From positions 62,001 through 126,000 of the forward strand of contig NZ_LYPB01000072.1 of assembly GCF_001653565.1 (NCBI RefSeq): a DNA stretch of 64,000 nucleotides, in the 5' to 3' direction. The notes beneath the pieces were generated by a model. It did not search any database, was not told where the DNA came from, and saw only the letters and a program-made list of their open reading frames with translations. The stretch's first letter is position 1; each line of letters opens with the position of its first letter. A program made the translations under genes and the position numbers. This stretch comes from Paenibacillus oryzisoli (GTDB lineage: Bacteria; Bacillota; Bacilli; Paenibacillales; NBRC-103111). Positions 35,886 through 45,339 of this stretch are shown here, piece by piece.

Positions 35886-38105
35886 ATGATTCGTCAACTA
35901 ACATCGATTGGAATTACATTTAAAATGAAACAAACAAGTCTGGCTGTGCTGCTCACAGGAAGTTTGCTAGCTGCCTCATGGGCAGCTCCGGCGCCTTCCG
36001 CGCACGCGGCTTCTGAGGGTGTTTTCATCTCGAAGGATTCTTATTTTATGCTAAATAGAGCGGCACTTTCGTCTTCGTCTTTGCAATTCTCAGTCCTGTT
36101 CCATAATGGCGAAAATCAGGCGTTGGATTTTAACAAGTATGGTGTACGCGTAACAGATCGTGCTGGACAAAGCTACACGGCTAATTTGAGTGAGAAGAAG
36201 AGCGGCATCGTAAATGGTGGGCAAGAAGAAAGCTTCCGTTTCTACGCCAACTTGCCAGCTGGTGAGAATGCCGCTGATCTCAAAGTGGATGTATTCCGCT
36301 GGGATTACAATAAATCCGATTTCATGAACCATCTCGGCGAGCTGCCGGTTGCCTCCGTTATCCAAGAAGGGCAGCTGGAAGCGCCAGAGGAAATCATCAG
36401 CTTGCGCACGCTGGACAGTACACTTGCGAGTGACTCGTCCCTTGCTTTTAGGTTGGGTCAGAGCGTACGTGTGACGGAGAATGGCAAATGGTATATGTAC
36501 ACGCAAGTCGCAGCGAAGAACTTAGGGTCTAGCAGCGTGAAAGTACCAGCAACCTTGCTGGCTAGGCTTGTGGATGCCAATGGCATGAAATACACGGCGA
36601 CGGTTGCGAGCGGGGCGGATACGGCTATTCTGCCTAATCAGTCCGATACTTTGACGCTCAAGACGCTTATTTCCAAAGGCACGCCAACAAGCGGTCTGAC
36701 GTTGGAATATTATTACCTCAATCAAAGCGAAGATGTTTCACTGGGAACATTGGGAATGAATTCATCGCTGAATACGGTAGCTTTGGGCGTCAAACAGAGC
36801 TATGCGGGACAGCAAGATGGTGAGAACGTTACAGCGAAGGCAACCTCGTCTACGTATTCGGTTCAAGCGGATGGTGTCCACGTGCAAACGGTGGTTACAC
36901 TAAGTAACGATGGGGAAGTAGTTGCACCTATTCCTGCGTTGACAGCTTCCTACCAATTCGGGGATTCAGGTTCGTCCGTTTCATCGACGGATAATACTTC
37001 GCGTAACGGGTTTCTAGCACCGAAGGAGACGGCGACGTATTACTTCAATGCGACGTTGCCAACGGGCGTCGATCCGAATGCGGCACAGCTTGTGCTGTGG
37101 CAGAAAGCTGCGGCGAGCACGGGAAGCACGACGGGGAGCGGGACAACGACCGGAACAGGAAACAGTGGCGCCACGACAGGCAGCGGTGCCTCGACAACAG
37201 GTAACAGTGGGACTTCGACTGGAACAACAGGAACAACAGGAACAACAGGGACAACAGGGCAACAGCCTGTAGCTGTGTTCCTGCTCAAAGGTGCTAGCGA
37301 AGCCCAAAACGGCTTCACTACGGCAGTAAATTATGAGCTTGGCACAAAGCTTGCTTTGGGCAGCAGCGTTGTAAATCCGAATCTCGATGTATCACTCATT
37401 GAGCTTCATGCACATGAGAATGACGATCTTGGTTACAAAACCGCGATCGCCAAATACAAAATCACGAACAACGGCACGAGCACACTCGCGCTGCCTGCTC
37501 TTCAGAACGAGCTCATCGATAATAAAGGCAATGCGTATACGGGGTCTCGCCAAAGTGCGGCGGCTACGCAAATCACACCAGGAAGCTCCTATGTGGTCAG
37601 CTACTCCTACTTGCTGCCTAATAAGGGAAGGGATGACGAGGATCAGTCTTTTGCACTGAATGTGTATGATGATAAGTCTGTGTCGGAAGGCAATGTGTCC
37701 GCAGGGACGTTCAAAGTGGCTCTACAGGGCGAAGAAACGGGAGATACCATTGCGATCTATCCATTCTCGCTTAAAGTGAATGACTACTCGATTGGCTGGA
37801 CGTATAGCGGCGGAACTTATTCGTATGTTCTTCAACTAGATATGGATATTACCCATGAAGATCAAGTCATTATTGATTCTAATTTCTCCAAAATCCAATT
37901 CGAAATGGTCGACTCTCTCGGTCGTATCGTTGGCACCCAAGATGCTTCACTCATGGGCACGGGCAAACTAACGAGCGGCATCCAACGAGTAAGTATTTCC
38001 GGTTTGAAAAACGAGCAAGTGCAAACTGGCGTCATCGTCAATATGTATGAAGTCATTGACACGCCGAACGGTACGGCGAAGCGCCTTCTGAAGAAATTTA
38101 AGTAA
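35886..38105 (+). CDS. Large secreted protein with Ig-like repeats and Thr/Gly linker
   Basis: 739 residues. Long signal peptide (SLAVLLTGSLLAASWAAPAPSAHAA). Four or five beta-sandwich-like segments of ~110-120 residues follow, alternating lines such as YTQVAAKNLGSSSVKVPATLLARLVDANGMKYTATV and AIAKYKITNNGTSTLALPALQNELIDNKGNAYTG, which share an 'N-G-x(3)-lp-x-l-x-a-rlvD-x-x-G-x-x-Yt' pattern. A Ser/Thr/Gly linker (about 405-460) separates the first three from the rest. No sortase motif or membrane anchor. GGAGG precedes the ATG. It is the last gene of the efflux operon, 19 bp after the permease gene. Function unknown. Confidence 0.85.
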   Translation: MIRQLTSIGITFKMKQTSLAVLLTGSLLAASWAAPAPSAHAASEGVFISKDSYFMLNRAALSSSSLQFSVLFHNGENQALDFNKYGVRVTDRAGQSYTANLSEKKSGIVNGGQEESFRFYANLPAGENAADLKVDVFRWDYNKSDFMNHLGELPVASVIQEGQLEAPEEIISLRTLDSTLASDSSLAFRLGQSVRVTENGKWYMYTQVAAKNLGSSSVKVPATLLARLVDANGMKYTATVASGADTAILPNQSDTLTLKTLISKGTPTSGLTLEYYYLNQSEDVSLGTLGMNSSLNTVALGVKQSYAGQQDGENVTAKATSSTYSVQADGVHVQTVVTLSNDGEVVAPIPALTASYQFGDSGSSVSSTDNTSRNGFLAPKETATYYFNATLPTGVDPNAAQLVLWQKAAASTGSTTGSGTTTGTGNSGATTGSGASTTGNSGTSTGTTGTTGTTGTTGQQPVAVFLLKGASEAQNGFTTAVNYELGTKLALGSSVVNPNLDVSLIELHAHENDDLGYKTAIAKYKITNNGTSTLALPALQNELIDNKGNAYTGSRQSAAATQITPGSSYVVSYSYLLPNKGRDDEDQSFALNVYDDKSVSEGNVSAGTFKVALQGEETGDTIAIYPFSLKVNDYSIGWTYSGGTYSYVLQLDMDITHEDQVIIDSNFSKIQFEMVDSLGRIVGTQDASLMGTGKLTSGIQRVSISGLKNEQVQTGVIVNMYEVIDTPNGTAKRLLKKFK
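37221..37259 (+). repeat. 9-bp coding repeat (GGAACAACA)n
   Basis: About four consecutive 9-bp units encode the Thr-Gly linker of the secreted protein. Copy number may vary without shifting the frame. Confidence 0.8.
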
Positions 38106-38109
38106 AAGA

Positions 38110-38156
38110 GAAACAGCCCGCCCCTTGGATTTGCTGGGGGTTGGGCTGTTTTTTTT
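38110..38156 (+). terminator. Terminator of the efflux operon, possibly bidirectional
   Basis: AACAGCCCGCCCC pairs with GGGGGTTGGGCTGTT, followed by TTTTTTTT. It adjoins the end of the convergent gene at 38162. Confidence 0.92.
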
Positions 38157-38161
38157 GCGTA

Positions 38162-38524
38162 TTAGCCGATAAATACGAAAGCAGAAATACCAGAACGAAC
38201 CGTACGTGTACGGAAGATGACGCCGTCTGCATCAAATGTTCTAAGCACTAAAGTACGAGTAGTAGGGGTGCCAATTGTACGGAATACGGCAGTTCCAAAT
38301 GCATCAAAGCGAGCAGTTGCAAGGCGTGTTCCATTTAAAGTACGAGCCTCACAGAAAAAGCCTGAAGTGACGAAAGGAACGCCGGCGTTATCTACCCAAA
38401 GGATAGTAAGTCGTCTAAGTGTTTGTGTAGGACCAAAGTTTTTGCCGAGCGGGACGCGCGTGTATGACTTACCTAGCTTGCCAGAGTCTCTGAGAGTAGG
38501 GATGCTACGTTTTGCGTTTGACAT
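38162..38524 (-). CDS. Hypothetical beta-rich protein
   Basis: 120 residues, basic, no signal peptide or membrane helix. The second half has a repeating beta pattern (ARFDAFGTAVFRTIGTPTTRTLVLRTFDADGVIFRTRTV) rich in F, T and R. A near-perfect GGAGGTGA lies 9 bases before the ATG, suggesting strong translation. Not recognised; the pattern would fit a small self-assembling or spore-surface protein, but that is a guess. Confidence 0.75.
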   Translation of the reverse strand: MSNAKRSIPTLRDSGKLGKSYTRVPLGKNFGPTQTLRRLTILWVDNAGVPFVTSGFFCEARTLNGTRLATARFDAFGTAVFRTIGTPTTRTLVLRTFDADGVIFRTRTVRSGISAFVFIG

Positions 38525-38663
38525 GTTTGTTTCACCTCCTTCTCTCTATCTGCTTATAGTAGATGTGGAAGGAGGCATGCCCGTTAACTAGATTTACCTA
38601 TGTAAGAGAAAATGTGTGAATAGACTGTGAGTTTAGCAGATTTCAGATTCGGTGGTTGTGCAA

Positions 38664-38972
38664 ATGGGCACATCAATAAACGTTGTTAATTCCATCCAAG
38701 CGAATAACGGCAGGATAAAGTATGATCTGTCTTGGACTTGTCTGCTTCTGCGCATCTATGTGAGCGAAAGCAAGAGTCTAACCTTTTTATACAAATATCA
38801 AGAAGAAATTTCCATAGCGACAGTGGAATTGGAAATCTTTGAAGCCCTTGCCTGCTTGAGATGGCTGTTGCTCGACCGAGTTGCTGGAGTACCCAAACAT
38901 GCGGATACAATGAAGAGGGTAAGGAAAATCGTCAGGGATAATCGGTTTTTAAATGAGCGTGCGCTTCTGTAA
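38664..38972 (+). CDS. Hypothetical protein
   Basis: 102 residues, not recognised. It has no signal peptide, contains IYVSESKSLTFLYKYQEEIS and a C-terminal basic segment (KRVRKIVRDNRFLNERALL). The upstream GTG at 38652 is in frame; GGTGG before the ATG at 38664 gives the better start. It lies 100 bp before the second YesN-type regulator. The reading frame is plausible but could be fortuitous. Confidence 0.45.
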   Translation: MGTSINVVNSIQANNGRIKYDLSWTCLLLRIYVSESKSLTFLYKYQEEISIATVELEIFEALACLRWLLLDRVAGVPKHADTMKRVRKIVRDNRFLNERALL

Positions 38973-39074
38973 CTGTGTATAAGTTATCAATTATTGGAAG
39001 GTAGCGTTACACACAAAAACTGCTATAATTGTCCTTATTATTCAAACCAATTCAATGATAGGGTGGTGCTTGAT

Positions 39075-39863
39075 GTGTCTGCTACGCCGATAAAGGTGTT
39101 AATCATTGATGATGAACAGCCGTTAAGACATGAACTTAGGACGATGCCGTGGCATTCGTTCGGAGCCGAACTTGCAGGGGAAGCTGAGAATGGCGAAGAG
39201 GCTTTGGCGCTGTGCGAAATCTTGAAGCCTGATCTTGTTATATCGGATATCACGATGCCCATAATGGACGGATTAGAACTTTTTCGCATAGTAAGAAAGA
39301 GATTTCCGCTTATTCAGTTCGCACTGTTAACCTGTCATAGCGATTTTCATTATGCTCAAGAAGCGCTGAAGCTCGGAGCCTTGGACTATTTCACCAAGCT
39401 TGCCTTTGACGAAGAGGACATGAAAGCGCTGGTTGTAAAGGCAAGAGAAGCGATTAGGCGTGAGGTCGATCTTAAGCAATATGAACAAGAACGAATGAAA
39501 CGGGAGATATCCAGTCCGCCAGAGTCCGAAGCAAGCGACGTTCGAAAGATTAGAAGAGAAGTACTACTTGCTCAAAAAGTCATTGAGAATAGGCTGGGGG
39601 AGCCCATCACGTTAGTTTCTGTATCGGCGGAGGTTGGTCTGAGCTCGTACTATCTTAGCCGACTGTTTCGGGAAGAAACAGGGGAATCCTTCAACGATTA
39701 TGTTACCAGGCTGCGTATGGAGAAAGCCATGATCCTGCTTCAGACCACACAGCTTAAAGTGTACGAAGTTGCGGAACAGGTAGGCATACCCAGCTATCGG
39801 TATTTCTCACAGCTTTTCCGGACTTGGTCCGGTGTAGCACCAACAGACTATAAAAAGGGCTGA
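39075..39863 (+). CDS. YesN-type response regulator, short form
   Basis: About 262 residues. Receiver with VLIIDDEQPLRHEL, phospho-acceptor Asp in PDLVISDITMPIMDG and a K in YFTKLAF where YLLKP is usual; then, after only a short linker, an AraC helix-turn-helix pair (ITLVSVSAEVGLSSYYLSRLFREETGESFNDYV; VYEVAEQVGIPSYRYFSQLFRTWSGVAPTDYKKG). The long middle region of other YesN proteins is absent. The frame is open from 38994 but the best start is GTG 39075, preceded by AGGGTGG; the start is uncertain. The partner kinase follows after 7 bp. Confidence 0.88.
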   Translation: MSATPIKVLIIDDEQPLRHELRTMPWHSFGAELAGEAENGEEALALCEILKPDLVISDITMPIMDGLELFRIVRKRFPLIQFALLTCHSDFHYAQEALKLGALDYFTKLAFDEEDMKALVVKAREAIRREVDLKQYEQERMKREISSPPESEASDVRKIRREVLLAQKVIENRLGEPITLVSVSAEVGLSSYYLSRLFREETGESFNDYVTRLRMEKAMILLQTTQLKVYEVAEQVGIPSYRYFSQLFRTWSGVAPTDYKKG

Positions 39864-39870
39864 TGACAAT

Positions 39871-41658
39871 ATGAAAGCGCTTATCTCATGGTTCAGTGGT
39901 TGGAGCATGTTGGCCAAACATTTTCTTTTCTTATCCTTAGGAACACTAGTTCTGCTAGGGGGGCTTGCCTGGATCAACTTGCGCGAAGCAGAGGACTTGT
40001 TTCGGAAGCAAGTCGTTTCGGATGCCCAAATTATTATTGATCGAACGAATCTCTATATGAATGCCTATTTGGACAATGTGCAAAACATTCTTCTGCTCAT
40101 CTCTACCCGTGAAGATTTGCTAAATGTAGGTATGGAGAAGGAAGCTTCGGAGAACTTGCGTGCCTATGCGAAAATGAACAGTACGCTATATAAGTCGCTC
40201 TATTTGGTTCGTGAAGATGGCACTATCATCTCGAACTCTCAAACCACTTTTGATATTATTGGAAATCCCCAAATCCCCATGTTGCTTACAAAAGCCAAAG
40301 AAACTTACGGAATGTTCATTTCCGAACCGTATCAATCCTCCATGTCGGGAAAAACAGTCGCCTTCGTTCTGCCAATCCAATCTTCTTCGACCAAGTCATT
40401 CAAAGGAATGGCTGTCGTGGAAATCGATCTCGTTCAGTTAACAAGTTTGATTGCCCAATTCATGAATACGAAAAATCAAACATTCTCGATCATCACGAAT
40501 AAAAGGAACGTTGTTCATGCCTTTGATGCTAGTCTTCCTCTAAGTTCCTATCGATTGCTTCCGTACAACACGAGTGTTTTTCCGCCAGAACTGAATGCAG
40601 GTTTCGTTGACCAAATAGCGGAGCTTCCACTTGGCGCGTCAGAGATGCAAGGAGCAGAAGGTGACTTAGTCGCTGTAAAATCAGGAATGAACAAGCTCGG
40701 TTGGTATTTTGTGGCCTTCTATGAGAATAGTTTTTTCTATCATAATATTAGCAGTCTCTACCGTACGTTCAGTACGGCGGGAGCTTTTTGGATTCTCCTT
40801 GTATTGGTTAGTACGTATATGATAAGTCGCTACATTACATTGCCTGTGCGTACGTTAGTTGCGAAGATGGACCGGGTTCGTGATATGGAGGTGCTGCACA
40901 CCATTCATGTGACTGGGAATGACGAGATTGGCCGGATGGCACGCAGTTATAACGCTATGATGGAGCGTATTCATCATTTGCTGCATGAGACCAAGGAAGC
41001 AGAACGGCGGAAGAAGCAGTTTGAGCTGAAAATGCTCCAGAGCCAAATTGCCCCGCACTTTCTGTATAACACCCTGGCTTGCATTAGCTCTTTGGCTAAA
41101 CAGCACAAAATCAACGAAGTACGAGAAGCAATCAAGACGCTTGTCGGCTTATTGTCTTTCAGTTTTGACAAAACCACGGAGTTCGTTACCTTAAACGATG
41201 AGCTAGAAGGGCTGCGAATGTATGCTTACATTCAGAAAGTCCGGTATGGCGATAAATTCACAATGGAAATCGAAGCTGCACCTGAAACGCAATCCAAAAC
41301 GATTCTGAAATTAACCCTGCAGCCACTTGTAGAGAATGCCATTTTTCATGGAATCGTCCCGTTAAAGCGGACGGGAACCATTCGAATTCGGACAAAATGC
41401 CTCAAAGATAAACTGATTATTACAGTCAGAGACAATGGGCTGGGCATGGATTCCGAGCAGTTGGACGGTTTATTTGCGGAGAGGCACAAAGCACCGAGCA
41501 AACATAGATTTACTGGAATCGGAATTATGAATGTTCATGAGAGAATTGGCCTGCATTTTGGCCCTGAATACGGCCTGACCATTTTCTCTATTCCGGAAGT
41601 TGGTACATTGATCCGTATCGAGCTTCCATCTGTCGAACATACAGAAAAACAAAAATAA
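39871..41658 (+). CDS. YesM-type sensor histidine kinase
   Basis: 595 residues. TM helix at about 15-35, dCache-like extracellular region of about 250 residues (QVVSDAQIIIDRTNLYMNAYLDNVQNILLLIS), second TM at about 300-320, HAMP (ITLPVRTLVAKMDRVRDMEVL), then QIAPHFLYNTLACISSLA with the phospho-acceptor His (PHFLYNT, with A for the usual N), LTLQPLVENAIFHG, VRDNGLGMD and GIGIMNVHERIGLHFG. It likely senses a sugar ligand and controls the transporter genes that follow. Confidence 0.92.
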   Translation: MKALISWFSGWSMLAKHFLFLSLGTLVLLGGLAWINLREAEDLFRKQVVSDAQIIIDRTNLYMNAYLDNVQNILLLISTREDLLNVGMEKEASENLRAYAKMNSTLYKSLYLVREDGTIISNSQTTFDIIGNPQIPMLLTKAKETYGMFISEPYQSSMSGKTVAFVLPIQSSSTKSFKGMAVVEIDLVQLTSLIAQFMNTKNQTFSIITNKRNVVHAFDASLPLSSYRLLPYNTSVFPPELNAGFVDQIAELPLGASEMQGAEGDLVAVKSGMNKLGWYFVAFYENSFFYHNISSLYRTFSTAGAFWILLVLVSTYMISRYITLPVRTLVAKMDRVRDMEVLHTIHVTGNDEIGRMARSYNAMMERIHHLLHETKEAERRKKQFELKMLQSQIAPHFLYNTLACISSLAKQHKINEVREAIKTLVGLLSFSFDKTTEFVTLNDELEGLRMYAYIQKVRYGDKFTMEIEAAPETQSKTILKLTLQPLVENAIFHGIVPLKRTGTIRIRTKCLKDKLIITVRDNGLGMDSEQLDGLFAERHKAPSKHRFTGIGIMNVHERIGLHFGPEYGLTIFSIPEVGTLIRIELPSVEHTEKQK

Positions 41659-41709
41659 AACGTTTGCAAGAATTCGCACATTTTCGCAGGATCACTGTAT
41701 ATTTTCCAA

Positions 41710-41723
41710 AGAAAGCGCTTGCT
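41710..41723 (+). promoter_or_regulatory. Candidate CcpA (cre) site
   Basis: AGAAAGCGCTTGCT matches the core AAAGCGCTT of the catabolite-responsive element, with deviations at the outer bases. It overlaps TATACT (41723-41728), a likely -10 box for the transporter operon, as expected for catabolite repression. Confidence 0.45.
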
Positions 41724-41777
41724 ATACTAAACGTAACCCGTTGGAAGCGAGTACAGAGATGGAAAAGAGGTGTCCTC

Positions 41778-42749
41778 ATGGAACAGCAAATCATGATTGA
41801 ACAGCAAACAAAGGCGGGGAACAAGGTAAAGGAATCCAGGTTTAAACTATCTGCTAGGCAGGTTTGGGCCTTCCGTGCATTTTACCTCATGCTGTTACCC
41901 GGTGTTGCTTACTACATTATATTCCGCTACATTCCCATGTACGGTGTAATCATTGCGTTTAAAGATTTTCAAATATTGGATGGCATTCTCGGCAGTGGTT
42001 GGGCGGATCCATGGTACAAACATTTTCAAACGTTTTTTAATTCTCCCTATTTCGGACAGCTCATGGTCAACACGTTCGTCATTAGCATTTATAAGCTGCT
42101 GTTCGGTATGGCTCCACCAATTATTATGGCGCTGCTGCTCAATGAATGCAGGCTTCGTTGGTTCAGAACTGTTGTCCAGACGCTAACGTACATGCCGCAC
42201 TTCTTATCTTGGGTCATTATCTATGGGATTCTAATGGCGCTTCTATCGCAAAACTCCGGTATCGTCAATCGCTGGATCGAAGATGCTGGCGGACAATCTA
42301 TTGGATTCATGACATCGATTGATTACTTCCGTACGATTCTTGTAAGTTCGGAAGTTTGGAAAGATCTAGGCTGGGGGGCCATTATCTACTTGGCTGCAAT
42401 GACTGCAATTGATCCGACCTTGTACGAGGCAGCTCGAGTTGATGGTGCAAGCCGTCTTCGGATGACTTGGCACATTACGCTTCCAGGCATTCGAAATGTC
42501 ATTGTGCTTTTGCTCATTCTGAAACTTGGACATATTATGGATGCCGGCTTTGATCAAATCTATATTCTGTATAACATTCAAGTGTATCAAGTTGCAGATA
42601 TATTGGATACCTGGGTATTCCGAACAGGACTGCAGCAGCTTAACTTCAGCTTAGGGGCTGCAGTCGGATTGTTCAAATCCGTAATCGGGCTCGTGCTGGT
42701 CCTTGGTTCCAATCAATTATCGAAGAAGTGGGGTGAGGGCATATGGTAA
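41778..42749 (+). CDS. LplB-type sugar ABC transporter permease
   Basis: 323 residues and six membrane helices. The opening AFYLMLLPGVAYYIIFRYIPMYGVIIAFKDFQI is the standard start of LplB/YtcP-partner permeases in Paenibacillaceae; the EAA loop is TLYEAARVDGASRLRMTWHITLPGIR. The frame extends to 41664, but AAAGAGGTG lies 6 bases before the ATG at 41778. It overlaps the next permease gene by 7 bases. Confidence 0.93.
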   Translation: MEQQIMIEQQTKAGNKVKESRFKLSARQVWAFRAFYLMLLPGVAYYIIFRYIPMYGVIIAFKDFQILDGILGSGWADPWYKHFQTFFNSPYFGQLMVNTFVISIYKLLFGMAPPIIMALLLNECRLRWFRTVVQTLTYMPHFLSWVIIYGILMALLSQNSGIVNRWIEDAGGQSIGFMTSIDYFRTILVSSEVWKDLGWGAIIYLAAMTAIDPTLYEAARVDGASRLRMTWHITLPGIRNVIVLLLILKLGHIMDAGFDQIYILYNIQVYQVADILDTWVFRTGLQQLNFSLGAAVGLFKSVIGLVLVLGSNQLSKKWGEGIW

Positions 42750-43603
42750 GAGGCTGGGAAGACCGGATCGTGAATACGATCGTCATTATCATTCTCGGAC
42801 TTGCTGCGCTAGCGGCAATTCTACCGCTGATGTATGTAATCGCCGTATCCATTACGCCATTCTCTGAGGTATTGAAAAACGGAGGCTTCATCCTCATTCC
42901 GAAATCCATCACCTTCAGCGCGTATCACAAGCTTTTCACCGAAACGAATATACCAAAGGCTTTCTGGGTAACAATCTTCATTACCGTTGTAGGTACGCTG
43001 GTAAACCTGATATTGACATCTCTAATGGCTTATCCACTAAGTCGCCGCAATCTGCCAGGCAGAAGCTTGTTCCTTCTCATGGTTGTCTTTACGATGTTGT
43101 TCAGCGGGGGACTCATTCCAACGTATTTAGTTGTAAAGTCTCTAGGGCTCTTGGATTCCGTCTGGTCTATGATATTACCGAATGCGATTTGGAGTTTTAA
43201 TATCCTGATTATGAAAAGTTTTTTTGAAAGCCTTCCTGAAGAGTTGTTTGAATCCGCACGGATGGATGGCGCAAAGGAATTCCGCATTTTATGGCAAATC
43301 GTATTGCCGCTCTCAATGCCATCTATGCTCACGATTGGTTTGTTTTATATGGTTGGCCATTGGAATGAATTCTTCCAGGCGATTATGTATGTAACAGACC
43401 GCAGTTTATTTCCTTTGCAAGTCGTTATTCGTGAAATTCTCATGCTTACCCAGCAACCGCTGGAAAATGCTGAAAATATGCTGCCTACTGAAACGATGCA
43501 AATGGCATCTGTTGTCGCTGCAAGCCTACCTATTATTCTTGTATATCCGTTTATCCAGAAGCATTTCACCAAAGGTATGCTAATGGGCTCAGTTAAGGGT
43601 TGA
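42743..43603 (+). CDS. LplC/YtcP-type sugar ABC transporter permease
   Basis: 286 residues and six membrane helices. PLMYVIAVSITPFSEVLKNGGFILIPKSITFSAYHKLF and the EAA loop ELFESARMDGAKEFRILWQIVLPLSMP are typical of LplC. GGTGAGGG lies before the ATG. It pairs with the LplB-type permease to form the membrane pore. Confidence 0.93.
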   Translation: MVRGWEDRIVNTIVIIILGLAALAAILPLMYVIAVSITPFSEVLKNGGFILIPKSITFSAYHKLFTETNIPKAFWVTIFITVVGTLVNLILTSLMAYPLSRRNLPGRSLFLLMVVFTMLFSGGLIPTYLVVKSLGLLDSVWSMILPNAIWSFNILIMKSFFESLPEELFESARMDGAKEFRILWQIVLPLSMPSMLTIGLFYMVGHWNEFFQAIMYVTDRSLFPLQVVIREILMLTQQPLENAENMLPTETMQMASVVAASLPIILVYPFIQKHFTKGMLMGSVKG

Positions 43604-43697
43604 CCCCGTATGCCAGATGATCAGGACTGCAGCCTGAGATTCAGGTAACGGCGACATATTGCAACATCATTAACTTTGAAAGAAAGAAGGGGTATCT

Positions 43698-45236
43698 ATG
43701 AAAAGGAAATTGCTCGTACCTATGCTTCTCGCTATGACTTTCACCGGTGGAACACTAATTGCCGGCTGCGGTGGAGCACCTGCTGCAGATAAACCCGCTG
43801 ACAAACCAGCGGAGAGCACCAAAGCGGTAGCTAGCTCTAAACCAGTTAAGCTCGATATCATTGAAACCGGCAGCGGTCTTCCTTCTCCAGATCAAGACAT
43901 TATTAAGCAAGAGATAGATAAGGTGTTGAACACAGATCTCAATCTAACCGTATATGCATCAGGCGATGATTATAAAAATCAGTTGAATGTACGTATGTCT
44001 TCTGCAAATTTCCCGGACTTGTTCGCTGTAGACCGTCAGCAATTAAAGCAATTCACCGATCAAGGACTTCTTCTTGACCTGACGCCTTATTTAGACAAAC
44101 TGAAGCCGACCAAAGACTTTATTGGCGAGGACAGCTTGAAGAAAGGAATGCTAGCTGGTAAAACATATGCAATTTCGAAGTCACCGCAGGTTCCCTACAA
44201 TACGTATTGGATTCGTCAGGATTGGTTGGATAAGTTGAACCTGAAGGTTCCTACTACACCGGATGAGTTGCTTGAAGTCGCCAAAGCATTTACAGAGAAG
44301 GATCCGGACAGCAATGGGAAGAAAGATACGTATGGCCTAACAGGCGGTAAAGCGGGTGCATTTGATACCGTTTTCGGAGCCTTTGGCGTTGGTCAAGACG
44401 GTGGCTACCCGAGCATTTATGTTAGAGATAATAAAATGGTGAACGCGCTGTATGACCCTGGAATGAAAGATGCGCTTGCTTTTGTTCAGAAAATGATTGC
44501 TTCTGGATCTGTGGATCCTGAGCTTCTGGCCAATACAGGCCTTCAGCATCAACAAAAGGCTATTAAAGGGCAAGCCGGTATCGTTTATCTGGATTGGCCG
44601 AATATGACGAAGGACCAATTCGTTGAACAAATGAAAGCGGTTAATCCGAATGCCAAATGGGTGCAAGTCGATGCGTTGAAAGGTCCAGGCGGTAAATATG
44701 CAAGCGTCTACGACATTGGGAAGTCAGCAGCGATGTATGCGATTCCGAAGTCGCTTGAAAAAAATCCGGAGAAGCTGCAAAAGGTCATCGATTTACTTAA
44801 TTATGTTTCATCGAAAGATGGTTCCATGCTGGTACAATACGGCGTGAAGGGCAAGCACTACAATCTCGAAGGAACTAAAGTGGTACCGACCGATCTGATG
44901 GGCAAAGAAGGTGGTTACTTCTGGTTGTATCAATTCGCAGGTCGACCGGAAATGGAGTATTTGACAGTGAAATTCGGTCCACAGGCTAAGTTTATGGAAT
45001 TTGCAAGTAAACAGCCGCATATAGATGGATTGGCAGGTTTCGTTGACATGCCAACCGGCTATAATGCCGCAGACGCGAGCCGTTACATTGAAGAGGAGTT
45101 TTCCAAATTCCTGTATGGCAAACGTCCGCTTAGCGAATATGACAGCTTCCTCAAAACATTGGAAAGTTCCATGAATTATAAAGCGTATTTGGATGCAGCG
45201 GAGAAAAGAATTAAAGAGCTCGGCTACTTGAAGTAA
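43698..45236 (+). CDS. LplA-type extracellular solute-binding lipoprotein
   Basis: 512 residues. Lipobox IAGC (GGTLIAGCGG), short Lys/Pro/Ala linker, then a long solute-binding fold: DQDIIKQEIDKVLNTDLNLTVYASGDDYKNQLNVRMSSANFPDLFAVDRQQL, NTYWIRQDWLDKLNLKVPTTPDELLEVAKAFTEKDPD (including a DPDSNGKKDTYGLTGG calcium-loop-like block) and a C-terminal EYDSFLKTLESSMNYKAYLDAAEKRIKEL. LplA-group proteins bind oligosaccharides, often pectin or hemicellulose fragments. GAAGGGG lies before the ATG. Confidence 0.93.
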   Translation: MKRKLLVPMLLAMTFTGGTLIAGCGGAPAADKPADKPAESTKAVASSKPVKLDIIETGSGLPSPDQDIIKQEIDKVLNTDLNLTVYASGDDYKNQLNVRMSSANFPDLFAVDRQQLKQFTDQGLLLDLTPYLDKLKPTKDFIGEDSLKKGMLAGKTYAISKSPQVPYNTYWIRQDWLDKLNLKVPTTPDELLEVAKAFTEKDPDSNGKKDTYGLTGGKAGAFDTVFGAFGVGQDGGYPSIYVRDNKMVNALYDPGMKDALAFVQKMIASGSVDPELLANTGLQHQQKAIKGQAGIVYLDWPNMTKDQFVEQMKAVNPNAKWVQVDALKGPGGKYASVYDIGKSAAMYAIPKSLEKNPEKLQKVIDLLNYVSSKDGSMLVQYGVKGKHYNLEGTKVVPTDLMGKEGGYFWLYQFAGRPEMEYLTVKFGPQAKFMEFASKQPHIDGLAGFVDMPTGYNAADASRYIEEEFSKFLYGKRPLSEYDSFLKTLESSMNYKAYLDAAEKRIKELGYLK

Positions 45237-45242
45237 AACGGT

Positions 45243-45281
45243 GAGGAAAGGAAGGAGAGGGTGCTTCCTTTCCTCGCTTTA
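45243..45281 (+). terminator. Terminator-like hairpin after the lpl-type operon
   Basis: GAGGAAAGGAAG pairs exactly with CTTCCTTTCCTC; the tail GCTTTAA has only a short U run. Confidence 0.75.
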
Positions 45282-45297
45282 ACACTATAATTTACTC

Positions 45298-45318
45298 GTG
45301 TAAATAGTATAATTACAC
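45298..45318 (+). promoter_or_regulatory. Operator-like inverted repeat over a -10 box
   Basis: GTGTAA (45298-45303) and TTACAC (45313-45318) form a perfect inverted repeat with 9 bp between. TATAAT at 45308-45313 lies inside it, 26 bp before the start of the dioxygenase-like gene. Confidence 0.55.
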
Positions 45319-45339
45319 ATTATAAAGGAGCGAATCGCT

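Noticed and set aside
37014..37318. Cys/Pro/Val-rich frames opposite the Thr-Gly linker of the secreted protein
   Set aside because: They are antisense shadows of the (GGAACAACA)n linker and have no start signals.
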